DNA of 64,000 nucleotides from Stenotrophomonas sp. ESTM1D_MKCIP4_1 (GCF_003086895.1 NZ_CP026004.1:1710731-1774730), one strand, 5' to 3'. Positions 25,288-34,085 are shown, numbered from the stretch's first letter. Translations and numbers: made by a program. The notes: generated by a model from the sequence alone, not told the origin.

Positions 25288-27303
25288 TCAAGGCCTCTTG
25301 CCGCCCGCGTCGTGCGCCTGCATGTCTTCATGCAGGATGCGGCGCAGTTCGACAATGGCCGGGGTGGCCTCCTGCACGCTGTGCCCGGACACGATCACCT
25401 TCTCCGATACCGCATTGGGCAGGTGCGAGCTCCAATACGGCACCAGCCCGTCATCGGTCTTTTCCAGCGGGCCATCGGCGCTGGCACGCGCGATGATCGA
25501 GTGATAGCGCACCTGCGGTGACATCGGCAGGTCGGCCACCGCTTTCACGAAGGGATCGTCCTTGTCCAGGTTCTGGATGCTGTTCATCTGGTAGCCCTGC
25601 TTGGCGTCCTTGACGTCGAAGCTGCCGCCATCATCCACACCGGCCACATCCTCAAGAACGGTCAACGGCAGGCGCACCAGCCGGCCGATCCAGCGCCCCA
25701 GGCGGGTGCCGGCAACATCGGTGCCCCGGTGCGGGGTGGCGATGAATACCACCCGCGAGATTTCCGGTTCGGGCTGGAACGTCAGTACCGGCGCGCCACG
25801 CGTGCGCAGCAGTTCGCGTTGCCGAGGGCTCAGTTTGGCCGTTGCCAGCAATGTGTCCACCAGATGGTCGCCGGACGAAGACACCAGCAGGCGCGAGATC
25901 ACCCCGCCCATGCTGTGGGCCACCACCACCATGTCATGCGACGCCTGCGCTTCTCCGGTCGGATCGTAGTGCTGCATCACGTCGTCCAGCGTGTGCCGGA
26001 TGGCATCGTGGCTGAGCGCGATGGGCATGTTGGTGGGGTAGTAGAACTGCCACACCTGGAACTCGCGGCGGATCTCATCGTCGCGCATCAGCTCGTTTGC
26101 CACGTTCACCCAGGCCTCCGGGCTGCTGGCCAGGCCATGGATCATCAGCAGCACCCGACGGTTGGGATCGTACGGTTGCAGCATGAACAGGTGCGGCCGA
26201 TCAATGCCGCCCTTGCTGCCGAACAGGCTGCGCAGCGACTGCCGGCTGAAGTTGGCGCGCGCCAGCCACAGCGCGTAGCCGGCGGTGAAGTTGGCGGCCA
26301 GCGGCACCTTCTGCCCGTGCAGTTCAACGGCCGCGATCTGGTAGGGATCATGGATCTCCACGGTCGGCGTTTCGTCGTGCAGCACTTCCCACAGGTTGGC
26401 GCCGGAAAAGCGCAGCAGCACCGTGATCGACGGCGAGGGCATGCCGCTCCAGCTTGGGCCCTGCGCCGGCTTGGCATCCGCCGTTTTACCGGGCTCGTGG
26501 GGCGCTGCCAGGCCGCCACTGGCCGGGTCCGCCATCACCGCGACCAGTTCGGCCCCAAAGCCATCGCGCCGCTGCACCCGGCGCAGCGTGCCGGTGAAGG
26601 ACAGCGAGGCTGCCGGCACCAGTTCAATGGGTTCGCGGGTGTCCTGCACCACGCCCGTGTCCGCCGGCGCCAGCACGAACGTCCAGCGGCCGAGCTGCAG
26701 GCGGCCATCCTCGTTGCGCACCTGTCGGCTGGAATAGGCATCGAACAGCATCACCGCCGCTTCCTGCGCGGCCAGGTTGTAGTAATCGCGCACCTGGGTC
26801 TGGCGATCCTCGAAACCGCGCTGGTTGGCGGTGCGTTCGGTGAAGAACAGATAGGCATACGACTGCCGCGCCACCTGCATCCACGCATCCAGCCGCGGCT
26901 GGAAGCCGGCATCGGCCACGATCATGGCCGGCGTGGTGCCGCGCTTGGCCTTGGGAGTTGGCAGGGCCATTGCCTGCTGCAGCCACAACTCGGCCAGGGT
27001 GGAGCGCTTGTCCTCCTCGCGCACCACGATGCTCGCTTCCATCGCCTCGATGCACGGCAGGCCGGGCTTGGCGCAGGTGGTCTCGTCCAGGCCCGCTACG
27101 CGCAGCGTTTCCATCGTGGCCGCACTCAGCCGGCCGCTGGTGAGGATGTCGCCGCGCTTGAGCGCGATGTACTGGCCCGGCGTGACCGAGGCCACCTGTA
27201 CCGAGGGCCCGAATTGGCGCAGCGTGGCGCAGCCGCTCAGCAGGAGCAGCGCGGTGATGATGAGGGTCGTGTGGCGGATGACGCCGATGCCCGTGGTTGC
27301 CAT
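25288..27303 (-). CDS. Large lipoprotein with C-terminal alpha/beta hydrolase domain
   Basis: A 671-residue protein with lipobox LLLLSGC (Cys 25). Residues 30-370 form a helical and beta N-terminal part I cannot assign. A lipase/esterase domain follows, with oxyanion segment LLMIHGLASSP (about residue 385), nucleophile elbow VVVAHSMGG (Ser at about 462), FIATPHRGTD, and candidate acid and His in TDDGLVPYWS and VSGHSVQ (about 641). It would act at the outer membrane or cell surface on an ester or lipid. The length is about twice that of ordinary lipases because of the N-terminal part. Confidence 0.75.
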   Translation of the reverse strand: MATTGIGVIRHTTLIITALLLLSGCATLRQFGPSVQVASVTPGQYIALKRGDILTSGRLSAATMETLRVAGLDETTCAKPGLPCIEAMEASIVVREEDKRSTLAELWLQQAMALPTPKAKRGTTPAMIVADAGFQPRLDAWMQVARQSYAYLFFTERTANQRGFEDRQTQVRDYYNLAAQEAAVMLFDAYSSRQVRNEDGRLQLGRWTFVLAPADTGVVQDTREPIELVPAASLSFTGTLRRVQRRDGFGAELVAVMADPASGGLAAPHEPGKTADAKPAQGPSWSGMPSPSITVLLRFSGANLWEVLHDETPTVEIHDPYQIAAVELHGQKVPLAANFTAGYALWLARANFSRQSLRSLFGSKGGIDRPHLFMLQPYDPNRRVLLMIHGLASSPEAWVNVANELMRDDEIRREFQVWQFYYPTNMPIALSHDAIRHTLDDVMQHYDPTGEAQASHDMVVVAHSMGGVISRLLVSSSGDHLVDTLLATAKLSPRQRELLRTRGAPVLTFQPEPEISRVVFIATPHRGTDVAGTRLGRWIGRLVRLPLTVLEDVAGVDDGGSFDVKDAKQGYQMNSIQNLDKDDPFVKAVADLPMSPQVRYHSIIARASADGPLEKTDDGLVPYWSSHLPNAVSEKVIVSGHSVQEATPAIVELRRILHEDMQAHDAGGKRP

Positions 27304-27424
27304 GCGATCCTCCAGCGCGGTGGCGCCACTCTAGCGGCCGGGGTGTCAACGCGGAAGCATGTGGATGAACGGCCGTTGGCCGGGCTGTGGCACCATCGCG
27401 CAGCGTGCTTTTCAAGGACAGACG

Positions 27425-27880
27425 ATGCACCTGCTGGAAACGCGGATTCCGCCGCCGCTGCTGATGCTGCTGTGCGGGGCGATGGGGTACCTGCTGGCCC
27501 GAGTCTGGCCGTGGCCTGTGTTGCCGGTGCCGGGTTGGATCGCGGTGCTGGTGATGCTGGCAGGGCTGGCCCTGAACCTGCTGCCGAAGCTGGCCTTCCG
27601 CCGCGCGCGCACCACGGTCAATCCTCTGCGCCCGGCCGCGGCTACCGCGCTGGTTACCGAAGGCATCTATCGCCACACCCGCAACCCGATGTACCTCGGG
27701 CAGGGGCTGGTGCTGCTGGGGGCCATGCTGTGGCTGGGCAGCGCTGCGGCACTGCTGGTGGTGCCGATGTTCGTCGGCTGGATCACCCGTTTCCAGATCG
27801 TGCCGGAGGAGCAGGTGCTGTCTGCCCGGTTCGGCGTGGACTACGCGGATTTCCGGCGCAGGGTACGGCGCTGGGGGTAG
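27425..27880 (+). CDS. Isoprenylcysteine carboxyl methyltransferase-like membrane protein
   Basis: A 151-residue protein of the ICMT/PEMT superfamily with membrane spans at about residues 10-28, 37-52 and a pair near 95-125. The SAM-site motifs RHTRNPMYLGQGL and PEEQVLSARFGVDYADF are present. Bacterial members methylate unknown lipids or small molecules. AAGGACAG precedes ATG 27425; the longer upstream frame lacks such a site. Confidence 0.8.
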   Translation: MHLLETRIPPPLLMLLCGAMGYLLARVWPWPVLPVPGWIAVLVMLAGLALNLLPKLAFRRARTTVNPLRPAAATALVTEGIYRHTRNPMYLGQGLVLLGAMLWLGSAAALLVVPMFVGWITRFQIVPEEQVLSARFGVDYADFRRRVRRWG

Positions 27881-27929
27881 GGTGGGGCGGGTGTGCTGTG
27901 GCAGGCCGCTGCGCTGTGCCGCGGGCAAC

Positions 27930-27970
27930 AAAAAAGCCGGACCCCAATCGACGGGAGCGTCCGGCTTTTC
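27930..27970 (-). terminator. Terminator of ssrA, bidirectional in form
   Basis: AAAAAGCCGGAC ... GTCCGGCTTTT hairpin about 23 bp beyond the tmRNA 3' end. It also faces the end of the convergent ICMT-like gene. Confidence 0.8.
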
Positions 27971-27992
27971 GCGCCCCGAGGGGCGATACAGA

Positions 27993-28385
27993 TGGTGGAG
28001 GTGGGCGGAATTGAACCGCCGTCCGAAGGCACTCCATCCCCAGCACTACATGCTTAGCTCACCGTTGGATCTCGCCCCCGAGCAGCACGGTGTGCAAAGC
28101 GCACCCGGGGACCAGCCTGTTGTGTTCTAGTGCCGGACTGACAGGCAGCCGCCCAGCGCGATTCCATGATAATGACTCTACGCTGCGAGCATGGACACAA
28201 GCAGTTTCGAGGCTCCGCCTAAGTCGGCAGAAGGTCACGCACCGCAGTTTTTAGGCTGCGAGAGCGACCGGAGCGTAGTTGTCGTCGTTGGCAACTAGAG
28301 TTTTGCAGCTGGATTTACGAGGACAGCTACCCCCTCGGCATGCGCCAGGCGACTTCACAACCCCCGTCGAAACCAATGCACCCCC
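27993..28385 (-). ncRNA. ssrA: tmRNA (trans-translation RNA)
   Basis: Read on the minus strand, the 5' end GGGGGTGCATTGGTTTCGAC (from 28385) pairs with the 3' end CACCTCCACCA (to 27993), forming the Ala-tRNA-like acceptor, and the T arm GGTTCAATTCC is present. The tag frame lies at 28251-28292 and encodes ANDDNYAPVALAA before TAA, preceded by the resume codon context. The RNA frees stalled ribosomes together with SmpB, whose gene is about 2 kb away. The length, about 393 nt, is slightly above the common 350-360. Confidence 0.95.
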
Positions 28386-28586
28386 GGTTTCTTCAAGTTC
28401 TGCGAGGCTTTCAGGTGCCTGGTTGCCCAGAGACCCGCCTAACGATGCGAATGGTACGGCAATCTTCCTGAACAGTCACGCCCAGCGACGCGCGGGCCCG
28501 GCGCCCCCCTGCCGATGGGCACGTTGTGGGCCCATGGCTGGCCGTGCTCGAATCAATCCATTCAGTCTTCCAGGGGGGGATGCCGG

Positions 28587-29657
28587 ATGTCAGTCAGGTC
28601 GCGGGCAGGGCACGTCGCGTGCCTCGTTGTGCTGTTGCTGCTTGCCCCGTGGGCACGCGCTGAACCAGAAGGCCCTTCGCGACAGGCGGCGCCCCTGGTG
28701 ACGGTGGGCTACGACGAGACGTTTGATCTGTTCAACCTGCTCGACAATCTGCCCGATTGGCTGCCCGGCTATACCAGTGCGATCTACCAGCAGGACTGGG
28801 AGCGCCGGTTCGGACTGGACGCGGAGGATCGTGCCGCCATCGAGGGTTACGCGCGGTTCCGCCAGCGCACGTCCCCCATGGCCCGCAACGACCAGGGTAG
28901 CGGCGCGCTGGGCGACCGCCTGTTTGCCGGCAGCGATACCCGCACTGGCGATCCGTACACGAGCTACTTCCAGAACGCGGCCTCCTTCGGGGCGGTCGCC
29001 GACGATGCGATTGCCGCGCAGGCGTCCGCCGACCGGGACCTGTTGCGCGCTTACTACGCGCGCTTCATGCCACGGGCGCGCGCGCTGCTGGCCGGCACGG
29101 GCCGCTTCACGCAACAGCAGGAGGTGCTGGCCAAGGAACTGGCGGCACCGGAGGCGGCGGCGTTCGTCACCCGCATGCGTTCGTTCTATGGTGTCGAGGC
29201 CGTCCCGACGTTCCAGGTCCGTTTCGTGTGGTGGCCGTACACCAACCGCACGCAGGCCAAGCTTCGCGGCGGCTTCATCCTGCTGTTCTCGGCGCAGGGC
29301 GTGCAGGACGACTGGGCTCCGATCGTGTTGCATGAGTACGCACATTTCCTGTCCGCTGGGCAGCCAGGGGGGCGCAGGGCGCTGTTGGCAACGGCTTTCG
29401 CGGAGGCCTGCCCCAGTGCGCTGGCCCTGCCCAATCCGTTGAATGCGCTGGAAGAGCCCCTGGCCATCTACTGGGGCCAGTACCGCTTTGAACACGATGT
29501 TCGCGGTCAGGTGTTGTCCGGTGAGTCGTCCTGGTACATGCAGCCGCATGCCGACCGGGCTGCCAAGGCGATCGCGGCGGCATTTCCGGCAGATCGGGCC
29601 GCGCCGGCATTGGCGCCAGGCCCCTTGCTGCAGGCGGCGGCGTCGGTGTGCAAGTGA
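28587..29657 (+). CDS. Exported HExxH protein, putative zinc metallopeptidase
   Basis: A 356-residue protein with a signal peptide (HVACLVVLLLLAPWARA). The zinc motif HEYAHF begins at residue 249, and a Glu in TAFAEACPSAL or LNALEEPLAIYWGQ is a possible third ligand as in gluzincins. Otherwise it has no domain I recognise. It starts at ATG 28587 after a GGGGGGA site. No peptidase partner or secretion gene is adjacent. Proteolytic activity is inferred from the motif alone. Confidence 0.65.
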   Translation: MSVRSRAGHVACLVVLLLLAPWARAEPEGPSRQAAPLVTVGYDETFDLFNLLDNLPDWLPGYTSAIYQQDWERRFGLDAEDRAAIEGYARFRQRTSPMARNDQGSGALGDRLFAGSDTRTGDPYTSYFQNAASFGAVADDAIAAQASADRDLLRAYYARFMPRARALLAGTGRFTQQQEVLAKELAAPEAAAFVTRMRSFYGVEAVPTFQVRFVWWPYTNRTQAKLRGGFILLFSAQGVQDDWAPIVLHEYAHFLSAGQPGGRRALLATAFAEACPSALALPNPLNALEEPLAIYWGQYRFEHDVRGQVLSGESSWYMQPHADRAAKAIAAAFPADRAAPALAPGPLLQAAASVCK

Positions 29658-29767
29658 AGTGTGTTGACTGCAGCGTGCCCGTCATAGCGGATTGCTAACG
29701 TCATGGGCACGATTTTGCGACACACTGGTGTCGAACATCCGAGCCAGGACCGACACGGAGACCCGAA

Positions 29768-30340
29768 GTGACCGACGCCATGCAACAACGCAGCCTGCGA
29801 CAGCTGGTCGGGCCGGTAGGCGCCGATTACCGCCGACGCGCGTTGCCGCCGGGCTGGGTCTGGGGTGCGCTGGCGGCGATTCTGGTGGCGGCGTGCCTGA
29901 CCGCGCTGCAAGCGACGGCGGCGGTGTTCCTGGTGGCCAGCGCCGTGGTGGTGTACTGGCCGCGGCGCGATCAGGCGCTGGTGCCGGGCTGGCGCATGCT
30001 GGCCCTGGCTGTGCTGGCGGTGATGGTCTGGGGACCGGACGTCATCGCGCAGTGGTTCGAGCATGGCGCGGCGGTGGCGCTGCTGACGCTGGCCTCATTG
30101 AGCATGCTGACCCATGTCCGTCGCAGCTGGGCGTTGTCGCAGCAGCTGCAGCACCGGGCCGATGCGCTGGATGACCAGCAGCTGCTGGCGTTGTTGCCGG
30201 ATGACGCAGCGCGGCTGGCCCGGCAGTGGCGGGCCGGCGATGATCGCCATGCGCCGGAACTGGCGGTGGTGATGCATCTGGCGGTGATGCAGGCGGCCCT
30301 GGCGCCGCGGATGCGCGGGCAGGGCATGCTGGCGGGCTGA
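29768..30340 (+). CDS. Membrane protein of unknown function
   Basis: A 190-residue protein with hydrophobic stretches at about 30-63 (WGALAAILVAACLTAL, AAVFLVASAVVVYW) and 76-116 (MLALAVLAVMVWG, GAAVALLTLASLSML), then a soluble helical tail. GTG 29768 has GGAG 8 bp upstream; ATG 29780 is an alternative. Family not recognised. A SMAG pair follows. Confidence 0.65.
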   Translation: MTDAMQQRSLRQLVGPVGADYRRRALPPGWVWGALAAILVAACLTALQATAAVFLVASAVVVYWPRRDQALVPGWRMLALAVLAVMVWGPDVIAQWFEHGAAVALLTLASLSMLTHVRRSWALSQQLQHRADALDDQQLLALLPDDAARLARQWRAGDDRHAPELAVVMHLAVMQAALAPRMRGQGMLAG

Positions 30341-30389
30341 TCGCCCGCCTTTCTGTGGGGCCGAGGCATGCTCGGCTGGCCCGCGAACG

Positions 30390-30449
30390 GTAGAGCCGAG
30401 CCCATGCTCGGCTGCCCCAAAAACCAAGCCGAGCATGGCTCGGCTCTAC
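30390..30449. repeat. Inverted SMAG pair
   Basis: GTAG element with core GCCGAGCCCATGCTCGGC (30390-30413) faces an inverse copy with core GCCGAGCATGGCTCGGC ending CTAC (30427-30449). A partial GGCCGAGGCATGCTCGGC lies at about 30359. Together they could fold as one long cruciform between two convergent genes. Confidence 0.75.
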
Positions 30450-30458
30450 AAACGGCGG

Positions 30459-30962
30459 TTACGCGTCGCGGTTTCCGCGACGCATCACGCGCTGCTTCTC
30501 GATCGCCCAGTCGCGGTCTTTGGCGGCATCGCGCTTGTCGTGGGTCTGCTTGCCCTTGGCCAGCGCCACTTCCAGCTTGATCTTGTTCTTGCTCCAGTAC
30601 ATGGCCGTGGGCACGATGGTGTAGCCATCACGCTCGACCTTGCCCACCAGCTTGTCGATCTCGTTCCGGTGCAGCAGCAGCTTGCGCTCGCGCCGGTCGT
30701 TGGCCACCACGTGGGTGGAGGCCTGGATCAACGGGGTGATCTGTGCGCCGATCAGGAAGATTTCGCCCTGCTTCACATAGGCATAGGCGTCGATGATGTT
30801 GCCGCGCCCGGCGCGGATCGACTTGACCTCCCAGCCCTGCAGCGCAAGGCCCGCCTCGAAGCGCTCCTCGATGTGGTACTCGTGGCGGGCACGCTTGTTC
30901 AACGCGATGGTTTTGTTGGCCGTCGCGTTCTTTGCTTTATCCTTGCCGCTGTTCTTGCTCAT
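30459..30962 (-). CDS. smpB: SsrA-binding protein
   Basis: A 167-residue beta-barrel RNA-binding protein needed for tmRNA function. ATG 30962 gives [11 protein letters not shown] followed by the core [22 protein letters not shown], split here only for citation, plus [17 protein letters not shown] and a basic C-terminal tail ([16 protein letters not shown]) that enters the ribosomal mRNA channel. The length is typical. It is divergent from ratA, with a 57-bp spacer, an arrangement known across gammaproteobacteria. Confidence 0.96.
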   Translation of the reverse strand: MSKNSGKDKAKNATANKTIALNKRARHEYHIEERFEAGLALQGWEVKSIRAGRGNIIDAYAYVKQGEIFLIGAQITPLIQASTHVVANDRRERKLLLHRNEIDKLVGKVERDGYTIVPTAMYWSKNKIKLEVALAKGKQTHDKRDAAKDRDWAIEKQRVMRRGNRDA

Positions 30963-31019
30963 TTCCGTATTGTCTCCGATTCGGGCCCGCCCGGTCGATT
31001 GCCGAAACGCGCCGTCTTT

Positions 31020-31445
31020 ATGCCTACTATCCGCCGCAGCGCCCTGGTCGAACATCCGGCCGCGCGTATGTTCGACCTGGTCAACGATGTCCAGGCCTAC
31101 CCGCGCCGCTTCCGCTGGTGCTCGGACGCCCGCATCCTGGAACAGGGTGAGGACCGCCTGGTCGCCCGCCTGGATCTGGGCCTGGGTTCGTTCAGCACCT
31201 GGTTCCAGACCGAAAACACCCTGCAGCGCCCGCACAGCATCGATATGCAGCTGCGCGACGGCCCGTTCAAGCAGCTGCACGGCCGCTGGGAATTCCATGC
31301 GCTGGCCGAGGATGCCTGCAAGGTGACCCTGACCCTGGAATTCGAGCCGAAATCGCGCCTGCTGGGGCCGGCGCTGGCGATCGGTTTCCAGGGGCTGGCC
31401 GATCGCATGGTCAACGACTTCGTCCGCGTTGCCGACGAGGGCTGA
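31020..31445 (+). CDS. ratA: RatA-like START/Coq10-family protein
   Basis: A 141-residue SRPBCC-fold protein. [33 protein letters not shown] and [16 protein letters not shown] match the RatA/YfjG family. In E. coli RatA is reported to block 70S ribosome assembly, while relatives assist ubiquinone function; which applies here is open. The stop lies 3 bp before the next ATG, reproducing the ratA-ratB order beside smpB. Confidence 0.88.
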   Translation: MPTIRRSALVEHPAARMFDLVNDVQAYPRRFRWCSDARILEQGEDRLVARLDLGLGSFSTWFQTENTLQRPHSIDMQLRDGPFKQLHGRWEFHALAEDACKVTLTLEFEPKSRLLGPALAIGFQGLADRMVNDFVRVADEG

Positions 31446-31448
31446 GCC

Positions 31449-31706
31449 ATGATCGAGGTCGAGGTGGTGCTGGCCTGGCCGCAACAGGTGCAGTCACGCC
31501 GGCTGCAGCTGCCGGAAGGCGCGACCGTGGCCGATGCCATTGCCGCGGCCGACCTCGACGGCAGCGCCGGGTGCCCGGCCGTTGCCGTGCATGGCGTGCT
31601 GGCACGCCCACAGCAGGCATTGCTGGACGGTGATCGGGTGGAACTGCTGCGGCCACTGCAGGCCGACCCCAAGGACAACCGCCGGCGTCGCGCGCGCGGC
31701 GATTGA
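31449..31706 (+). CDS. rnfH: RnfH/RatB-family ubiquitin-fold protein
   Basis: An 85-residue beta-grasp protein (UPF0125). It has [25 protein letters not shown], and [22 protein letters not shown], the usual basic C-terminus. It lies directly downstream of ratA and is usually paired with it. The RatB antitoxin role is not firmly established even in E. coli. A hairpin follows between this gene and the convergent bamE. Confidence 0.88.
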   Translation: MIEVEVVLAWPQQVQSRRLQLPEGATVADAIAAADLDGSAGCPAVAVHGVLARPQQALLDGDRVELLRPLQADPKDNRRRRARGD

Positions 31707-31713
31707 TTCCAGA

Positions 31714-31732
31714 GGCCCGCCCCGAAGGGCGG
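31714..31732. terminator. Hairpin between convergent rnfH and bamE
   Basis: CCCGCCC / GGGCGGG with a CGAA tetraloop. No T run follows on either side, so termination strength is uncertain. Confidence 0.4.
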
Positions 31733-31741
31733 GCGGGGCGG

Positions 31742-32131
31742 TCAGCGGCCCTTCTTCTTGTCCTTGGCCAGGTTGCGGCCGAACTGGCGGACCGTCTGCT
31801 GGGCCAGGGCCTTGTCGTTGGCCGGGAAGTAGTCGCCTTCCCAACGGGTGACGACATCGTTCTCGAAGTACACGGTGAAGTTCTTCACTTCGCTGCGGCC
31901 GAGACGGTTCACGCGCTGGCTGGCGGTGTAGTCCCAACGCTGGGCGTGGAAGGGGTCCGGCACGGACGGGGTGCCCAGCAGCGCATTCACCTGCTGCTTG
32001 CTTTGCCCGACCTGCAGCTTGGCCACGGCATCTTCCCGGATCAGGTTGCCCTGATAGATGGGCTGCTTGTAGATGATGCCGCACCCGGTGGTGGACAGGG
32101 CGACGGCGGCGACCAACAGAAGATTGCGCAT
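31742..32131 (-). CDS. bamE: Outer-membrane assembly lipoprotein BamE
   Basis: A 129-residue lipoprotein (lipobox LSTTGC) of the SmpA/OmlA family. YKQPIYQGNLI and KLQVGQSKQQVNALLGTPSVPDPF are the family hallmarks, followed by WDYTASQRVN and a Lys-rich tail. It belongs to the BAM complex that folds beta-barrels such as the TonB receptors here. It is divergent from fur with about 100 bp between, an order shared by Xanthomonas, where it is called omlA. Confidence 0.94.
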   Translation of the reverse strand: MRNLLLVAAVALSTTGCGIIYKQPIYQGNLIREDAVAKLQVGQSKQQVNALLGTPSVPDPFHAQRWDYTASQRVNRLGRSEVKNFTVYFENDVVTRWEGDYFPANDKALAQQTVRQFGRNLAKDKKKGR

Positions 32132-32234
32132 CGGTACTGGCGGTTGGGGAAATCAAACCGATGATACACTCCCGGCGTGCCACCGCGACCCAATCCGAGG
32201 CAGCTGGCGCTAAATCGCCAATGAACGGAGACCT

Positions 32235-32642
32235 ATGGAAACCCACGACCTGCGTAAAGTCGGCCTGAAGGTGACCCATCCGCGGATGCGGATCCTGGCG
32301 CTGCTCGAGCAGCGCAATGCCCAGCACCACATGACCGCCGAAGACATCTACCGCCAGCTGCTGGAGCACGGCGATGAAATCGGCCTGGCCACGGTGTACC
32401 GGGTGCTGACCCAGTTCGAGGCCGCCGGCCTGGTGCTGAAGCACAACTTTGAAGGCGGCCAGGCCGTCTACGAGCTGGACCGCGGTGGTCACCACGACCA
32501 CATGGTCGATGTGGACAGCGGCAAGATCATCGAGTTTGAAAGCCACGAGATCGAGGAGCTTCAGCGCAAGATCGCCGCCGATCACGGCTACGAACTGGAA
32601 GAGCACTCGCTGGTGCTGTACGTGCGCAAGAAGCGCAAGTAA
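32235..32642 (+). CDS. fur: Ferric uptake regulator
   Basis: A 135-residue iron-sensing repressor. It has an N-terminal winged helix (GLKVTHPRMRILALLEQ, LATVYRVLTQFEAAGLV) and a dimerisation domain with metal ligands in GGHHDHMVDVDSG. The CxxC pair of E. coli Fur at this place reads DVDS, so the structural zinc cysteines are absent, as in some other Fur proteins. ATG 32235 has AACGGAG upstream. It lies beside bamE, and an intrinsic terminator follows. Confidence 0.95.
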   Translation: METHDLRKVGLKVTHPRMRILALLEQRNAQHHMTAEDIYRQLLEHGDEIGLATVYRVLTQFEAAGLVLKHNFEGGQAVYELDRGGHHDHMVDVDSGKIIEFESHEIEELQRKIAADHGYELEEHSLVLYVRKKRK

Positions 32643-32674
32643 GACGCTGCAGCCAGATGCTGATGTGCGAAGAC

Positions 32675-32698
32675 CCCGGGCCTGCCCCGGGGTTTTTT
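32675..32698 (+). terminator. Intrinsic terminator of fur
   Basis: CCCCGGG / CCCCGGG self-complementary stem with CCTG loop and TTTTTT, 33 bp after the stop. Confidence 0.85.
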
Positions 32699-32717
32699 GT
32701 TGCTGCGGCCTGGTGCG

Positions 32718-32810
32718 GGGGTCAGAGCCCTTTGCTGGCGCAAAGGGATCCGACCCCGGCCGACCGCATGGGGTCAGATCCCTTTCCCGCCGGGAAAGGG
32801 CTCTGACCCC
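32718..32810. repeat. Second REP family, pair between fur and the esterase
   Basis: Two copies, 32718-32757 and 32770-32810, with arms GGGGTCAGAGCCC...GGGATCCGACCCC and GGGGTCAGATCCC...GGGCTCTGACCCC, arranged as at 953-1029. The second copy contains the stop codon of the minus-strand esterase gene. Confidence 0.8.
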
Positions 32811-34042
32811 TCACTGCCCAGCAAAGCATCCAGATCCACCGCCTCGGCCATCGCTCGGTTGCCCGCATCGCCCGGATGCAGGTGGTCGCCGGAATCAAAG
32901 GCGGGCGCCATCCGCGACGGTTCGGCCGGGTCGCGCAGGGCGGCATCCAGATCGATCAGCGCGTCGAAGGGGCTCTCGCTTCGCAGCCAGTCATTCAGCT
33001 GCCGGCGCAGCGCGTCCTTGTCGGCCGCGTAGTAGTCATCCAGTGGCGTATCGGGCAGGGCGCCAGCGAAGGGCGGCAGCGTCGCGCCAAGAATCCGCAC
33101 GCCACGCGCCCGCGCCTGCTGCGCCAGCGCCCGATAGCCCGCCTGCAGTTCCTCCAGCGTGGGGCGGGTCTCGTTGCGGGCGAAGGCCGTGCCGGGCCAG
33201 CTGATGTCGTTGATGCCGAGCAGGACGATCACGCTGGCCACGCCGGGTTGGTCGAGCGCGTCCCGTGGGAAGCGGGCGAGGGCGGCTTCGCCCATGCCAT
33301 CGCGCAGCAGGCGGCCGCCCGAGATGCCGGCGTTGACCACGGCGATGCCGCGTGGGGCCAGGCGGGCGGCCAGGTGGTCGGTCCAGCGCTGGTCCTGGTC
33401 CAGGCTGGCGGTGGCGCCATCGGTGATCGAATCGCCGATGACCACGACGCTGCGCGCGCTGGCGGGTGCTTCGACATCGATTCCGGCCAGCAGCACGCGG
33501 GCGGTGGTCGGGTTGGCGTCCTGCAGCGCCATAGAGCGGCTCTGGTCGCCCGGTGCGAACCAACTGGTCTGCCGGCCTTCCCAGTGGAAGGTCTGCAGCG
33601 GGGTCGGTCCCGGCAGGTAGGTGCTGACCTGCACCTGCTGCAGGTCATGGGTGGGCAGCGGCAGCGGGTCGCTCAGGCGCTGCTGGCCCGGCGCGATGCG
33701 CACGCCGCGCTGGCCATCGAAATGCAGGGGCAGCGGCGGTGAACCGTCCTGCACGGCCACGCTGGCCGCGCCGATCTGCAGGGGCTGCGTGCCATGGGCG
33801 TTGCTCAGTCGCACCCGCATCCGCGGCCCGCCCAGACTGAGACGGGCGGTCTGGCGGAAGGTCTGGTTGTCCAGGCGCGCGGGCAGCAGGGTGGGGAACA
33901 GGAAATCGGGCCCCCACACCGGTTGCGGGCTGGCCTGCCAGCTGGCCACCCAGTGGCTGGGCGGGGCCGCGGCGGCAGCGGCACTACTGGCAAGGGCGGA
34001 GGCGAGCAGGCTGGCGCTGGCCATCGGGCTGAGGCGTTTCAT
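32774..34042 (-). CDS. Exported SGNH/GDSL-family esterase
   Basis: A 422-residue protein with a signal peptide (MASASLLASALASSAAAAAA). After an N-terminal beta domain (about residues 30-190) comes the SGNH hydrolase domain with all four blocks: VIGDSITDG (nucleophile Ser), NAGISGGRLL, LLGINDISW and DHLHPGD (Asp-His). It resembles two-domain acyl esterases that act on sugars or cell-wall material. The last residues EPFPGGKGI and the TGA stop are encoded inside a REP element, so the native C-terminus has been replaced or extended. It is divergent from a LysR gene. Confidence 0.88.
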   Translation of the reverse strand: MKRLSPMASASLLASALASSAAAAAAPPSHWVASWQASPQPVWGPDFLFPTLLPARLDNQTFRQTARLSLGGPRMRVRLSNAHGTQPLQIGAASVAVQDGSPPLPLHFDGQRGVRIAPGQQRLSDPLPLPTHDLQQVQVSTYLPGPTPLQTFHWEGRQTSWFAPGDQSRSMALQDANPTTARVLLAGIDVEAPASARSVVVIGDSITDGATASLDQDQRWTDHLAARLAPRGIAVVNAGISGGRLLRDGMGEAALARFPRDALDQPGVASVIVLLGINDISWPGTAFARNETRPTLEELQAGYRALAQQARARGVRILGATLPPFAGALPDTPLDDYYAADKDALRRQLNDWLRSESPFDALIDLDAALRDPAEPSRMAPAFDSGDHLHPGDAGNRAMAEAVDLDALLGSEGSEPFPGGKGI

Positions 34043-34085
34043 CGGGCATTCCCGGAACAAGGGACTGCCATGGTGATTCCCGCGC

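Noticed and set aside
27993..28090. A separate tRNA gene, because of the T-arm and CCA-like end
   Set aside because: The sequence is the 3' part of tmRNA; its acceptor pairs with the 5' end at 28385 and the tag frame lies between.
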